NCBI RefSeq assembly: GCF_018812025.1
Contig: NC_063058.1
Coordinates: 20,768,297 to 20,832,296 of the forward strand
Reading direction: 5' to 3'
DNA: 64,000 bases
Source of the DNA: Megalobrama amblycephala
Taxonomy: Eukaryota; Chordata; Actinopteri; Cypriniformes; Xenocyprididae
Part shown: one piece after another, positions 53,055-64,000 of the stretch
How the letters are laid out: the number at the start of each line of letters is the position of its first letter
Numbering within the stretch: the first letter of the stretch is position 1
The notes under the pieces: model-generated
Told to the model about the DNA's origin: nothing
The model's input: only the letters and a program-made list of their open reading frames with translations
Database searches by the model: none
Program-made: the position numbers and the translations under genes

Positions 53055-53816
53055 CAGTGTTGGGGGTAATGCATTACAAGTAATGCGAGTTATGTAATCA
53101 GATTACTTTTTCAAGTAACTAGTAAAGTAACGCATTACTTTTAAATTTACAAGAATATATTCGAGTTACTTTTTCAAATAAGTAATGCAAGTTACTTTGT
53201 TTTCCCATTTATTGATTGACAGCTCGCCTATCCACATGTTAAGAAAAACTAAGTGCAGAGGCGTTGTGTGCGAACATGTAGTTCTAGACTAAATAAATGT
53301 GAGCAGGTATTTACTTATCTCACTTGCACAAAAACAGATTCAATATTCCTTAAAATCAATAAAAACAGTGAAATGCAAACTCAGAATATTGCACAAACCC
53401 TTAATAATTAAATAACACAAATAAACTATGTACTTAATTTTTAGTGTTGAACTTTCTTCTCCTGCATCCTTTTCTTCTGCAATCCTGAATGGCAGCACAG
53501 CTGAAAGGTTTGTTTGAGCTGCGCCCTCTACTGTACAGGCGTGAATTTGCATTTCCTTCAGTCTGAGGCTTATTCATTTGACTTCTGTTGTGAAAGGACC
53601 TTTACATTTGCCAAAATATATATATTTTTTTGTTATTTAAAAAGCAAGCCCAGCCCAGATGAGTAAAAGTAACGGAAAAAGTAATGTAACACATTACTTT
53701 ACATAAAAAGTAACCAAGTTTACATAAACTACTTTACATAAAAAGTAACGCAATTAGTTAGGGAATAATGCAACATTGTAATGCATTACTTTTAAAAGTA
53801 ACTTTCTCCAACACTG
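53055..53816. mobile_element. hAT non-autonomous element with 8-bp target duplication
   Basis: Ends CAGTGTTGGGGGTAATGC and 'agtaactttctccaacactg'. Flanks 'gttatgga' and 'gttatgaa' are an 8-bp target duplication with one change, which fixes the hAT class. The ends are rich in 'agtaa' and 'gttac' words. Non-coding. Confidence 0.9.
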
Positions 53817-54103
53817 GTTATGAATGATGCTGTGCCTCAGAATCATGGGAAGGATATCCTCTCCTCATGAAGAGAAATGAAACCTGCATCTGAAAGTAGT
53901 CCACACACCTCAGTCGGTCCTCAAGAGACCAAACTGCACTAGTTCTGAATACCTTTGCTCAATGTCAAAGACATACACACTCTCTTTTGCGGTACCATCG
54001 AGCAAATTTAGGAAAATTCATATTCCAGGCCGCTATGGCGTAACAGGTGTGGCATAAGTGGTAATGATTAATGGAGATGTGGGAGGTTTAAAGTGGAATT
54101 TCA

Positions 54104-54286
<183 letters not shown>

Positions 54287-54828
54287 TTACCATGGCATTT
54301 AGCCAAGTAAATTTGAAATGTATTTTATTTTATTTATTGGTTTATTTGAATAGGATAGTACAAAAAAGCTGAAAAATGTGCATTGTAAATAAGGAATATA
54401 ATATATGCGATTTGCATATTTTAATGCAAGATGTAAAATACAATAACAATGAAACTGTTTGACAATTATTAAATAGAATTATTTAAAGATACAAAGTAAT
54501 AATATTTATTTGCATATTTTTACTAAAGCATTTTAATATACAAAAACTGCAACAGAAATCTCAGTGAACAATTCAAAGTGATGATGAATCATATTTGAAT
54601 GGATTTACTGAAATGGACAGCTGGAGCTTATTCACAGAAATGAATCAGACTTGTCATTATCTTCTGAAGTTTAAAGAAAGATAATGGGCAAATTAAATAT
54701 TCATAAAAACAAATTACAAAATTCACAATATTGCTTATTTTTTATTGCAGGAAAACTGAATTGTTAGTGTACTTAATCTTTTATTTTCAGGAAAACTGAA
54801 TTGTTAGAGTACTGTATCTTTTATTTTC

Positions 54829-55886
54829 AGTAAGTCGGTAAGATTTTTTTTTTGACAGAAATGAATTTTTATTTACATCAAGGGAGCATTAAATTGATCA
54901 AAAGTACGGAAGAGGATTAGGGCCAAGCAATAATAAAAAAATAAAACCATCTCGAGATTAAAGTTGTTAAATTTCGAGAAAAAACTTGTTAAATTTCGAG
55001 AAAAAAGTCGAGATAAAATGTTGAGAATAAACTTGTTAAATTACAAGAAAAAACTCGTTAAATTTCGAGAAAAAAGTCAAGATAAAATGTTGAGAATAAA
55101 CTCGTTAAATTATGAGAAAAAACTCGTTAAATTTCGAGAAAAAAAGTCGAGATAAAATGTTGAGAATAAACTTGTTAAATTACGAGAAAAAACTTGTTAA
55201 ATTTCGAGAAAAAAGTTGAGATAAAATGTTGAGAATAAACTCATTAAATTACGAGAAAAAACTTGTTAAATTTCGAGAAAAAAGTCGAGATAAAATGTTG
55301 AGAATAAACTCGTTAAATTATGAGAAAAAAGTTGTTAAATTACGAGAACAAATTCGTTAAATTACGAATTTGTTCTCATAATTTAACAACTTTTTTCTCG
55401 TAATTTAATGACTTTATTCTCATAATTTAATGAGTTTATTCTCAACATTTTATCTCGACTTTTTTCTTGAAATTTAACAAGTTTTTTTCTCGTAATTTAA
55501 TGAGTTTATTCTCAACATTTTATTTAGACTTTTTTCTCAAAATTTAACAACTTTAATCTCGAGATGGTTTTATTTTTTTATTATTGCTTGGCCCTAATCC
55601 TCTTCCGTACAAAAGTGACAATAAAGATGTTTACAAATAAATGCTGTACATTCAAACTTTGATTTATCAAAAAATCCAGAATAAAAAAATCATAACTTTT
55701 CAAAATTTTCAACATTGATAAGAAATGTTTCTTGATCAGCAAATCAGCATGTTAGGATGATATCTGAAGTATCATGTGACACTCAAGGAATAAATGACAC
55801 TTTAAAATGTATTATTTGAAAAAAATGGATATATTTTTGATCAAATAAATGCAGCTTGGTGAGCATAAGAGTTCTTACTGACCCCA
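54829..55886 (-). repeat. dispersed fish repeat split by a palindromic element
   Basis: Read on the minus strand from 55886 (ggggtcagtaagaactctta; gctcaccaagctgcatttat). It is interrupted at 54905-55609. Removing the insert and one target copy restores 'ttgatcaaaagtgacaataa'. Confidence 0.7.
54905..55609. mobile_element. 705-bp palindromic foldback element with inner tandem repeats
   Basis: It begins TACGGAAGAGGATTAGGGCC and ends GGCCCTAATCCTCTTCCGTA. CAAAAG lies on both sides (54899-54904 and 55610-55615) as a 6-bp target duplication. Each arm is made of degenerate repeats (ttaaatttcgagaaaaaac; agataaaatgttgagaataa), five or more on the left and fewer on the right. No coding function; the open frame in it is a by-product. 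Confidence 0.9.
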
Positions 55887-56404
55887 AATATATGGATATA
55901 TAGATCCTCTGAAAAATGTTAATACCATGGTACTTTCTGGTACTTTTTTGAAAGGAGCAGCATTTCAAACCTAATAATGACAAAGAGTCAGGTCAAACAA
56001 ATCACCAAGTAATAACAGTGTCGTTTCCAAGTTCCATATTGACTGTTTATGTAAATTTCGCGCATAATTAATGCATGAACTGAGGCTGAGTCTTCTGAGG
56101 GTAATCAAACATTCTTAAGAAATCAGACACTGGGGATTTGCAAGACACATACTTAGCAACGATATCATAATCCAGTCCCTTGAGCTCTCAACCAAATCAT
56201 CTTTGATTTCACAAAACTCTCACTCTAAAGGGGAAAATAAATAAATCAAGCTTTTGGCTTGTGAACTTCACCATGAGAGAAACAATCCCTGCTGTTTGCT
56301 TTACATGTTGGCTTTAATGACCTTCCCATCAAAATTAAAAGAAAGAAATGACCAATGATCAGGTGTTCAATGCCAGTGCGAAAATACTTACAACACGTGA
56401 GCCA

Positions 56405-57178
56405 TTAAAGGGATAGTTTTTTTGATGTTTATCTGCTTACCCCCAGGGCATCCAAGATGTAGGTGACTTTGTTTCTTCAGTAGAACACAAATGATGATTT
56501 TTAACTCCAACCGTTGCCGTCTGTCAGTCAAATAATGCATGCCAATGGAAACTTCGTCTATAAGAGTCAAAAAAACATGCACAGACAAATCCAAATTAAA
56601 CCCTGCGGCTCGTGATGACACATTGATGTCCTAAGACACGAAACGATCGGTTTGTGCAAGAAACTGAACAGTATTTATATAATTTTTTACCTCTAATACA
56701 CCACTATGTCCAACTGCATTCAGCACTCGGTTAGTAAGGTCTGATCGCGCTCTGACAGCGGAAGTGATGTCTCGCGCTTATACTTCAATGAGTGCTAGAC
56801 ATCACTGTCGTTGTCAGAGCGCGATCAGACCTCACTAAACGAGTGCTGAACGCAGTTGGACATAGTGGTGTATTAGAGGTAAAAAATGATATAAATACTG
56901 TTCGGTTTATCGTAAAAACCAATCCTTTTGTGTCTTAGGACATCAATGTGTCGTCACGAGCCGCAGGGTTTAATTTGGACTTGTCTATGCAAGTTTTATT
57001 TACTCTTATAGTAGAAGTTCCCATCCACTCGCATTATTTGACTGACAGACTGCGACGGTTGGAGTTAAAAATCATCATTTGTGTTGTACTGAAGAGACAA
57101 AGTCACCTACATCTTGGATGCCCTGGGGGTAAGCAGATAAACATCACATTTTTATTTTTGGGTGAACTATCCCTTTAA
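56405..57178. mobile_element. TTAA foldback MITE, family 4
   Basis: TTAAAGGGATAGTTTTTTTG to 'ggtgaactatccctttaa'. The arms of about 370 bp are inverted copies (catccaagatgtaggtgact; agtcacctacatcttggatg), so almost the whole element folds back. Both arms give similar open frames (MSSRAAGFNLDLS) only because they are copies of each other. Confidence 0.92.
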
Positions 57179-58296
57179 AATACGAATTCAGAAAAGCCAT
57201 TTCATGTTTCTGTGAAAAATTACAGTGCATTCGACATTAGGGTAGCCTTTTTTAATTGAGCATTCTTATTAATTCTAGCAATTCAAAAGACAATTTAAGA
57301 TTAATCAAGTGGGTGATTAACAAGATTTGATTTTACTTCAAAATGCGAGCACAGATGTAACGGATGGGTCGTCAGATGAGGCTAATAATCATAATCAATA
57401 ATAACAGTCAGCTTGTGAGAAGACATGAAATAAAAATGAAAAATGAACCTTATGTCAACCTATATTTAACATTTCCATGACTTCCCAGGCCTGAAAGAAA
57501 AACACAATTGTAAAACTTTATTCTATTGTTATTTAAGAAAACAGTTAGAAAATGATTTTTTTTCTCCATTAATTTTTCCGCTCAGAAATTTGTTGCCTGT
57601 ATTCATTGCTTGTTATCTCTCATCTTACCTGACAAATCCATCTGTGCGTTACTTTGTCTTTAATGAGCAGAAATGAAATGACCCATATTTAAAGTCACAT
57701 TTTATCATCACAGTGCCATAAAATCCATCATAACCACAAATAAATACTTTGTGATGCCTGTCACAACAGGTCATTGCCAAATTAGCAGATAAACAGATGA
57801 CAGTTATCTTTAAATTACCAACCGGTTATTTGAATGAAAACGAGGCTGTGAGGGATAGAAGTAGAGGGTGTTCAATGGATCCTGTTGCTTAACAACATAC
57901 TGATTGTTCAGATGACAAAACGTCTTTCAGAAAAAAAGGAAAAAAAGTTTCAGTTGAAAAAAAGTTTTTAAATAGTTCGAAAAGTGATCTAGGACTTTTA
58001 TACAGTGTGTACCATTGTAAAGACTGTAAAGCTGTGTCCCAATTAAGAGGTTAAATTCATCAAATGACACAGATTTCAAAGGCCACGCATTCAAAGTCCA
58101 CAAAGGTTGAACCGAACTTTGTTAAATGGGACTATGATCCTATGGAAGATAGTGACAGCTGCCGTTGACGAACGGCAGTAACGTTTGTACTGGACTTTTT
58201 TGAAAGTTATATTCAACTGTCTGAAAACAAAACAGGGTTCACCACTTAGGGGCCATTTTAGAGTTGTCAAAAGTACTGACAAGTCGGTACTGAAAT
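57179..58296. other. intron, partly GC-balanced unique sequence
   Basis: 57240-57900 is non-repetitive, with TF-like words (ctaataatcataatcaataa; ccaaattagcagataaacag), a candidate conserved non-coding element. 58030-58296 looks like an old transposon remnant (agctgtgtcccaattaag). No exon. Confidence 0.35.
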
Positions 58297-59241
58297 TTAA
58301 AGGTGCCCTCGAATGAAAAATTGAATTTATCTTGGCATAGTTAAATAACAAGAGTTCAGTACATGGAAATGACATACAGTGAGTCTCAAACTCCATTGTT
58401 TCCTCCTTCTTGTGTAAATCTCATTTGTTTAAAAGACCTCCGAAGAACAGGTGAATCTCAACATAACATCATTAATATGTATGACCCCAATATTTGCATA
58501 TGCCAGCACATGTTCAAGGCATTAGACAAGGGCAGCCAGTATTAACATCTGGATCTGTGCACAGCTGAATCATCAGACTAAGTAACCAAGCAAGAACAAC
58601 AGCGAAAAATGGCAGATGGAGCAATAATAACTGACATGATCCATGATATCATGATATTTTTAGTGATATTTGTAAATTGTCTTTCTAAATGTTTCGTTAG
58701 CATGTTGCTAATGTACTGTTAAATGTGGTTAAAGTTACCATCGTTTCTTACTGTATTCACGGAGACAAGAGCTGTCACTGTTTTCATTTTTTAAACACTT
58801 GCAGTCTGTATAATTCATAAACACAACGTCATTCTTTATAAATCTCTCCAACAGTGTAGCATTAGCCGTTAGCCACGGAGGACAGCCTCAAACTCATTCA
58901 GAATCAAATGTAAACAATATAACAGTATACAATACTCCCATAATCCGACACATGCATGATGAACACTTTGTAAAGATCCATTTGAGGGTTATATTAGCTG
59001 TGTAAACTTTGTTTACGCACTGTTTAAGGCAAGCGCAAGCTCTGTGGGTGGAGAGCACGAGATTTAAAGGGCCACACAGCATAAATCGGCTCATATTTAA
59101 TGATGCCCCAAAATAGGCAGTTAAAAAAATTAATTAAAAAAAATCTATGGGGTATTTTGAGCTGAAACTTCACAGACACATTCAGGGAACACCTTAGACT
59201 TATATTACATCTTGTAAAAAAACGTTCGATGGCACCTTTAA
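58297..59241 (+). mobile_element. TTAA MITE, family 3, copy b
   Basis: TTAAAGGTGCCCTCGAATG to 'gttcgatggcacctttaa', same orientation and content as 47115-48077 with small indels. It sits in another repeat (left 'ggccattttagagttgtcaa', right 'gtgatgataccagcattccc'). Confidence 0.85.
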
Positions 59242-59400
59242 AAAATGTGATGATACCAGCATTCCCCCCTAGCATTTTGAGCACTGTTGAGCAGATTCTT
59301 AAACACCTCTGATTGGCTATTGTGTTCATGTGCTCAACAGATATGTCTGTGATTGGCTACAATGATCAACACTTCAAAAACATGTTCTTCACTGAGCGCT

Positions 59401-59976
59401 TAAGCCCCGGGTATACTTCGGCACACCCTGGCCGCGTGCAGGCCAAATTTCGAGACCGCGCAGACAGTCCGCGTGCAACAGCGCATGCGCAAGCAGTATA
59501 GAAGAGTCCGCTAGGTGGCAATACGCACAGTATGAGCACAGTGTTCAGCCGTCAAAGAAGAGTGTGAAAATACCGGTTTAAAAACACGCTTGAAAAAAGA
59601 GAAAAACACGACAATGGACAGCGAACTTGACCAGCGTTTGTGCAAAGAGATTAGAAAGTAACCACATCTGTACAATTCATGTTTAAAGAGTACAAAGACT
59701 CATTTAGGGCGGCAAATTCATGGAGGGGATAAGTAAAATATGGGAAAGGATGCACTTCTTTCCTTCTCCGATCATGCCCAGTGAATGTCACGTTGATGAC
59801 ACGACTCAGTGCTGCTCTCCGATGTCAGGTAGAGCATAGAAAAAAGCTGTACTGCGCATGTGACGAACGCAGTCATCCGCGCGCATCCGTGGTGTAGTAT
59901 ACTTTGAAAGATGCGCGGACGTGACTGCGCGCGTGACGCGTCCGGGCGCGGAAAGTGAAGTATACCCGGGGCTTTA
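59401..59976. mobile_element. GC-rich MITE with exact terminal inverted repeats
   Basis: TAAAGCCCC-type ends: 'aagccccgggtatacttc' on the left and its exact reverse complement 'gaagtatacccggggctt' on the right. The interior is CpG-rich (gcgcatgcgcaagc; ctgcgcgcgtgacgcgtc), unusual for this intron. It interrupts a unit whose flanks are 'gattggctattgtgttcatg' and 'gggagtgtttgaaagcagac'. Confidence 0.85.
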
Positions 59977-61756
59977 CGCAGATACACAAGGGAGTGTTTG
60001 AAAGCAGACGTCTATCATCAGATCTGTCTAACAGCAGATATATTAGGGATCCACTGGTAGACACCTGCTTTCAAACACACCAATCAGCACTTGTTCTATC
60101 CTTCGTGGCACTGAAAACGAAGGAGCCTTTGAATTAGGACAGCCTTCAAATGCAGCCCCTGAAAGATGCGGCCTCTGATTAGGGACCCTATGTCTATCCC
60201 TTCACAGCCTCGTTTTCATCTGTGTTAAATTCAATATGGCATCTAATCTGACTAAGGTTTAAAGAACAGCAAAGTTACTCAATCGTCTCACTAAGGTTTG
60301 GATTCAAAGTCCAGCTAAAACTCATCCAATATAAGAAAACTGTTAGCCAGACACTAGCAACTAAACTAACAGGACTGCAGAGACTCCGTCTGCTAAACCG
60401 TCTGCTGAGATAAAGCATTATCATTCACATTTAATAACATTGGTCCAATCAGACATTATTCTGGCTATTATTGCCATACAATTGCTAAACTGACTTCACC
60501 ACAATGAATCAAACTTTCAGGAACAAATTTTATACATGCCCAGACATCATTTTCATTTTTTTCAATAATATATAGACACATACAAAAAAATAAGGCACTT
60601 TTTAACAACAAAAAAGCTAAAACGCTTACTTTGTGCACCGCAAGAGTGCTAAATGAGGTTTCTGGACACATTTTCACCTGATTGACCAGTTAAAGCCACT
60701 AAACATCTGCTAATTCTTTGTTATTTCTTATTGGTTATTCACTGTCACGTGGACACAGGTGATCACTTCTGTTTTCTTCATTATTTCCCCATGGAGGATT
60801 GTTTGATAGGGTTTGAAGGAGCAAGTAGTGGGAGCCAACTTTCTGTTGACTGTATTGCATCGGTTTGAATGCCGTATCTTGTCTTCATATGCCTTATCAA
60901 AATAAAATCGAAAGCAAGCTAAGATCATCAGTTTTCTTTTTGAGTCACAAAGGATTATTCCACTACCTAGCCTCTATGTGGCTATTAGATGCCGATAATA
61001 TGCTGGTTTAAACTGATTTTTTTTTATATATGAGCCAGACCTGAACTCCAATTGGCTGCACAATCTGCACTGAAGCAGACTCGTCACTAAATCAGCCTCA
61101 AAAGATTTTTAGCTTCTGTGTATTTGCTTATATAATATTGAAAGCTTTCAAGCCAGTGCTGATAAAAGCATTTGCCTATATCTGTCAGATTTTTTGGGCA
61201 CACTTAAATAACACTTTTCCACCATGAAGTAAAGCAGCTCATTTCAGATTCAGAAGACAGATATGCATTACCTCGCATCTGGAAATCAAAGGCGACTGGA
61301 GTGTATTTCTCGGCTAGTGTGAACTCTTTGAACAAGAAAAGTCCATTTTGATTTTGGGGCTAAAATGAGAGGCCATATGTGCTGCTTGGAGAGGCCAAGG
61401 TACTGCTGAATTATGAAAGTAAGATAAAATTAATATTTTTACTAGGTGAGAGAGAGATTGGGAAATGAGAGACAAGTGCATCACACACAGCTTATGTAAA
61501 ATGCAGACAGGAATGGCACATTGTGGTCTAGAACATTTAAATATTCAAGAATATTCACCTGAACATCATTTCACCAGCGATGGGCCTAAATATAGTTCCT
61601 GTAGGCTCCCCTGAGATGACAGCCTAATGCTGAGAAGATATTTTGTGCATAATCTGGATAGATGGATGGATGGGCTTGGTTTCTCTTGCTTTTAGCATTA
61701 AATGCTAACAGGTAACATTTTTGTTTAGTTCATGGATCAAAGCTTTTGACAAGAAA
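59977..61756. other. intron, no supported gene
   Basis: 60180-61756 is mostly unique. It contains one splice-bordered open segment (61272-61359, minus) that I do not accept as an exon. No recognisable repeat apart from remnants near 60000-60160. Confidence 0.4.
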
Positions 61757-62595
61757 TTAAAGGATTAGTTCACCCAAAAATGAAAATAATGTCATTTATT
61801 ACTCACGATCATGTTGTTCCACACCTGTAAGACCTTCATTCATCTTCGGAACACAAATTAAGATATTTTTGATAAAATCTGATGGCTCAGTGAGGCCTCC
61901 ATTGACAGCAAGATAATTAACACTATCAAATGCCCAGAAAGCTACTAAAGACATATTTAAAACAGTTCATGTGACTACAGTGGTTCAACCTTGACGAGAA
62001 GACTTTTTGTGCGCCAAAAAACAAAATAACGACTTTATTCAACAATATCTAGTGAAGGGCGATTTCAAAACACTGCTTCATGAAGCTTCGAAGCTTTACG
62101 AATCTTTTGTTTTGAATCAGTGGTTCAGAGCGTGTATCAAACTGCCAAAGTCACATGAACCACTGAAATTTCAAAACACTTATGATGTAACAAAGCCTTG
62201 TTTACTAAAATCACGGGACTTTGGCAGTTTACATGCTCCGAACCACAGATTCAAAACAAAAGATTCGTAAAGCTTCGAAGCTTCATGAAGCAATGTTTTG
62301 AAATCGCCCATCACTAGATATTGTTGAATAAAGTCGTTATTTTGTTTTTTTGCCGCACAAAAAGTATTCTCATCGCTTCATAACATTAAGGTTGAACCAC
62401 TGTAGTCACATGAACTGTTTTAAATACGTCTTTAGTAGCTTTCTGAACATTGAAAGTGTTAATTATCTTGCTGGCAATGGAGGCCTCACTGAGCCATCGG
62501 ATTTTATCAAAAATATCTTAATTTGTGTTCTGAAGATGAACGAAGGTCTTATGGGTGTAGAACGACATGAGGGTGAGTAATTAATTACCCTTTAA
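61757..62595. mobile_element. TTAA foldback MITE, longer form, 3' end shortened
   Basis: TTAAAGGATTAGTTCACCC at the left. The right arm ends 'gagtaattaattaccctttaa', so the inner part of the terminal repeat is deleted. Otherwise like 50473-51294, including the inner palindrome. Confidence 0.88.
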
Positions 62596-63041
62596 GATTA
62601 AAATTTGTCTAAATTCATCACCAAAACTAAATTCACCAGTTTCATATACACCTGTGACATTAAAATTGTGTGAATCATCGCAAAAACGTAAAGAGGTGTG
62701 ATCTCAGGGTTCTGACAATATGCTTTTATATGTCCAGTAAATATAATCGCTGACCGAGTCAATACAAATGTGTGCGCTCAATGCAAATACCTGCGTCTAT
62801 ATGCTGACAGAGGCCTGAACATGACACTGAAGGAAATAAAATGGAAGCAGTGCTGATTTTCATGTGCGTCATGAATATTTATAGCTTATTAATCAGATTA
62901 ATGTACAGTTCTCGCCTTAAATATTTTGAAGACAGGATTTCTTTCTTTTGAAGATCTAAAAATCAATTTACAACATTCAGAAAACAATATGCCAACATTA
63001 TGTGTATATATATATATATATATATATGTGTATATTTGATG

Positions 63042-63593
63042 TTAATATTTATCTACAGTATACATACTTTCAAAGTCAAATATTGAACCAATTTTTCCCC
63101 CTTTTGCTGCCAAAACAGCTCTGACCCGTCGAGGCATGGACTCCACTGTGTATTCTGACACCTTTCTATCAGAACCAGCATTAACTTCTTGAGCAATTTG
63201 AGCTACAGGAGCTCGTCTGTTGGATCGGACCACACGGGCCAGCCTCACCTCTTCCAATTCGCCTTGGCCGCCCATGACCCTGTCACCAGTTCACCACTGT
63301 TCCTTCCTTGGACCACTTTTGATAGATACTGACCACTGCAGACCAGGAACACCTCACAAGAACTGCAGTTTTGGAGATGCTCTGACCCAGTCGTCTAGCC
63401 ATCACAATTTGGCCCTTGTCAAACTCGCTCAAATCCTTACGCTTGCCCATTTTTCCTGCTTCTAACACATCAAGGACAAAATGTTCACTTGCTGCCTAAT
63501 ATATCCCGCCCACTAACAGGTGCCATGATGAAGAGATAATCAGTGTTATTCACTTCACCTGTCAGGGGTCATAATGTTATGCCTGATTGGTAT
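63042..63593 (-). pseudogene. Tc1-family transposase remnant, internally deleted
   Basis: The minus-strand N-terminal DNA-binding part is clear: [52 protein letters not shown] stop follows (TGA where the family has an Arg codon, a CpG-type change), then QGHGRPR, a frameshift, LARVVRSNRRAPVAQIAQEV, NAGSDRKVSEYTV, and directly the C-terminal end SMPRRVRAVLAAKGG. The catalytic DDE core is deleted. The outer end near 63593 (atgcctgattggtatata) is present; the other terminal repeat is not recognisable. Dead. Confidence 0.88.
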
Positions 63594-64000
63594 ATATAAA
63601 AAATGTTACATAAATAAATATATTTAAATCTAGTTGATTAGTGTTAAAGAATAGTGTTAGTGTTTGAAAACAGTAAATATTTTTCATTTATTTTCTCTCC
63701 ATTTTGGTTTGGTGCTGCTGATCTGCCCTGGCTAATACATCTGTTGAGATGACTACCTGAAGAGCCCTGATTAAATACATCCATGGGGTAAATCTGATTA
63801 TAACAGGGCATAGAAACCGGCTTAGTATCTCTCTCTCTCTCACACACACACACACACTCTCTCACTCTCTCTCATGCGATTACGGCTGATATGATTGTGA
63901 GAAATGATGAGAGAAAATTGTGTCCAGCTTTACCTGTTTTCATTTCTCTGCTTGATTACCTCTTTATATCAGCTTCACCTTCCCATGAAACCATCTCCAT
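63594..64000. other. intron, with a (CT)n(CA)n patch
   Basis: 63829-63872 holds CT and CA dinucleotides. Otherwise unique sequence without an exon. Confidence 0.4.

Noticed and set aside
54964..55155. Open frame with repeated 'KKLVKFREKSRDKMLRI' units.
   Set aside because: The protein repeat comes from the tandem units of the palindromic element, which also reads open on the other arm; not a gene.
56388..57178. Two similar open frames on opposite strands (both beginning MSSRAAGFNLDLS).
   Set aside because: They are the two inverted arms of one foldback MITE, not a duplicated gene pair.
61272..61359. A minus-strand 88-nt segment with good-looking splice sites (CATTTTAG acceptor, GTAATGC donor), open in one frame (FKEFTLAEKYTPVAFDFQMR) and phase-compatible with the GK exon.
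   Set aside because: It does not resemble the MAGI2 residues expected before CTTRQPKEG, and an 88-nt open stretch with AG/GT borders is common by chance in 10 kb of intron. RNA evidence would be needed.

Overview
This window is vertebrate nuclear DNA, almost certainly from a cyprinid-type teleost. Twelve short exons with GT/AG borders sit on the minus strand in AT-rich introns packed with fish-style DNA transposons (TTAA-flanked foldback MITEs, hAT, Tc1 and Harbinger-like elements), an L1/Tx1-type LINE and long microsatellites. The species cannot be fixed from the sequence. There is no operon, CRISPR array or recognisable RNA gene.

The only host gene I can support is magi2, a synaptic and junctional MAGUK scaffold, read right to left. 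In transcript order the exons encode the end of the guanylate-kinase-like domain (54109-54228), an acidic/basic linker (51666-51881), WW1 (48585-48804 and 44269-44348), WW2 (33457-33514 and 33196-33317), PDZ2 (32811-32993 and 27524-28032), PDZ3 (27524-28032, then 24604-24769 or its duplicate 10003-10168) and a 32-nt microexon (18726-18757 or its duplicate 4124-4155). All exon phases agree. The N-terminal PDZ1/GK start and the C-terminal PDZ4-6 exons lie outside the window.

The most striking feature is a near-identical 10-kb direct duplication inside the gene: 1638-11711 is repeated at 16238-26307. Exactly between the copies lies a young, 5'-truncated L1/Tx1-like LINE (11712-16237) with an AATAAA signal and a poly(A) tail. 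The LINE has no short target-site duplication; its two flanks are the two ends of the 10-kb block. This is the geometry of a LINE insertion with a giant target-site duplication, or of a misassembly joined at the LINE. The block carries two magi2 exons totalling 198 nt, so a real duplication would stay in frame and repeat 66 residues (the second half of PDZ3 plus the microexon).

The rest is intronic. 26.0-27.5 kb has a Harbinger-like MITE and a Tc1-type MITE. 28.7-31.0 kb has a three-level transposon nest. 33.7-38.5 kb has hAT-like elements and a 'CCCTAGCAACC' minisatellite. 41.1-43.9 kb is a large tetranucleotide-derived satellite with higher-order structure. 45.0-51.3 kb has nested hAT and TTAA elements. 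53.1-53.8 kb is a hAT with an 8-bp target duplication. 54.9-55.6 kb is a near-perfect 705-bp palindrome. 56.4-62.6 kb has more foldback MITEs, and 63.0-63.6 kb a decayed Tc1 transposase. All comparisons were made by eye; repeat borders may be off by a few bases.
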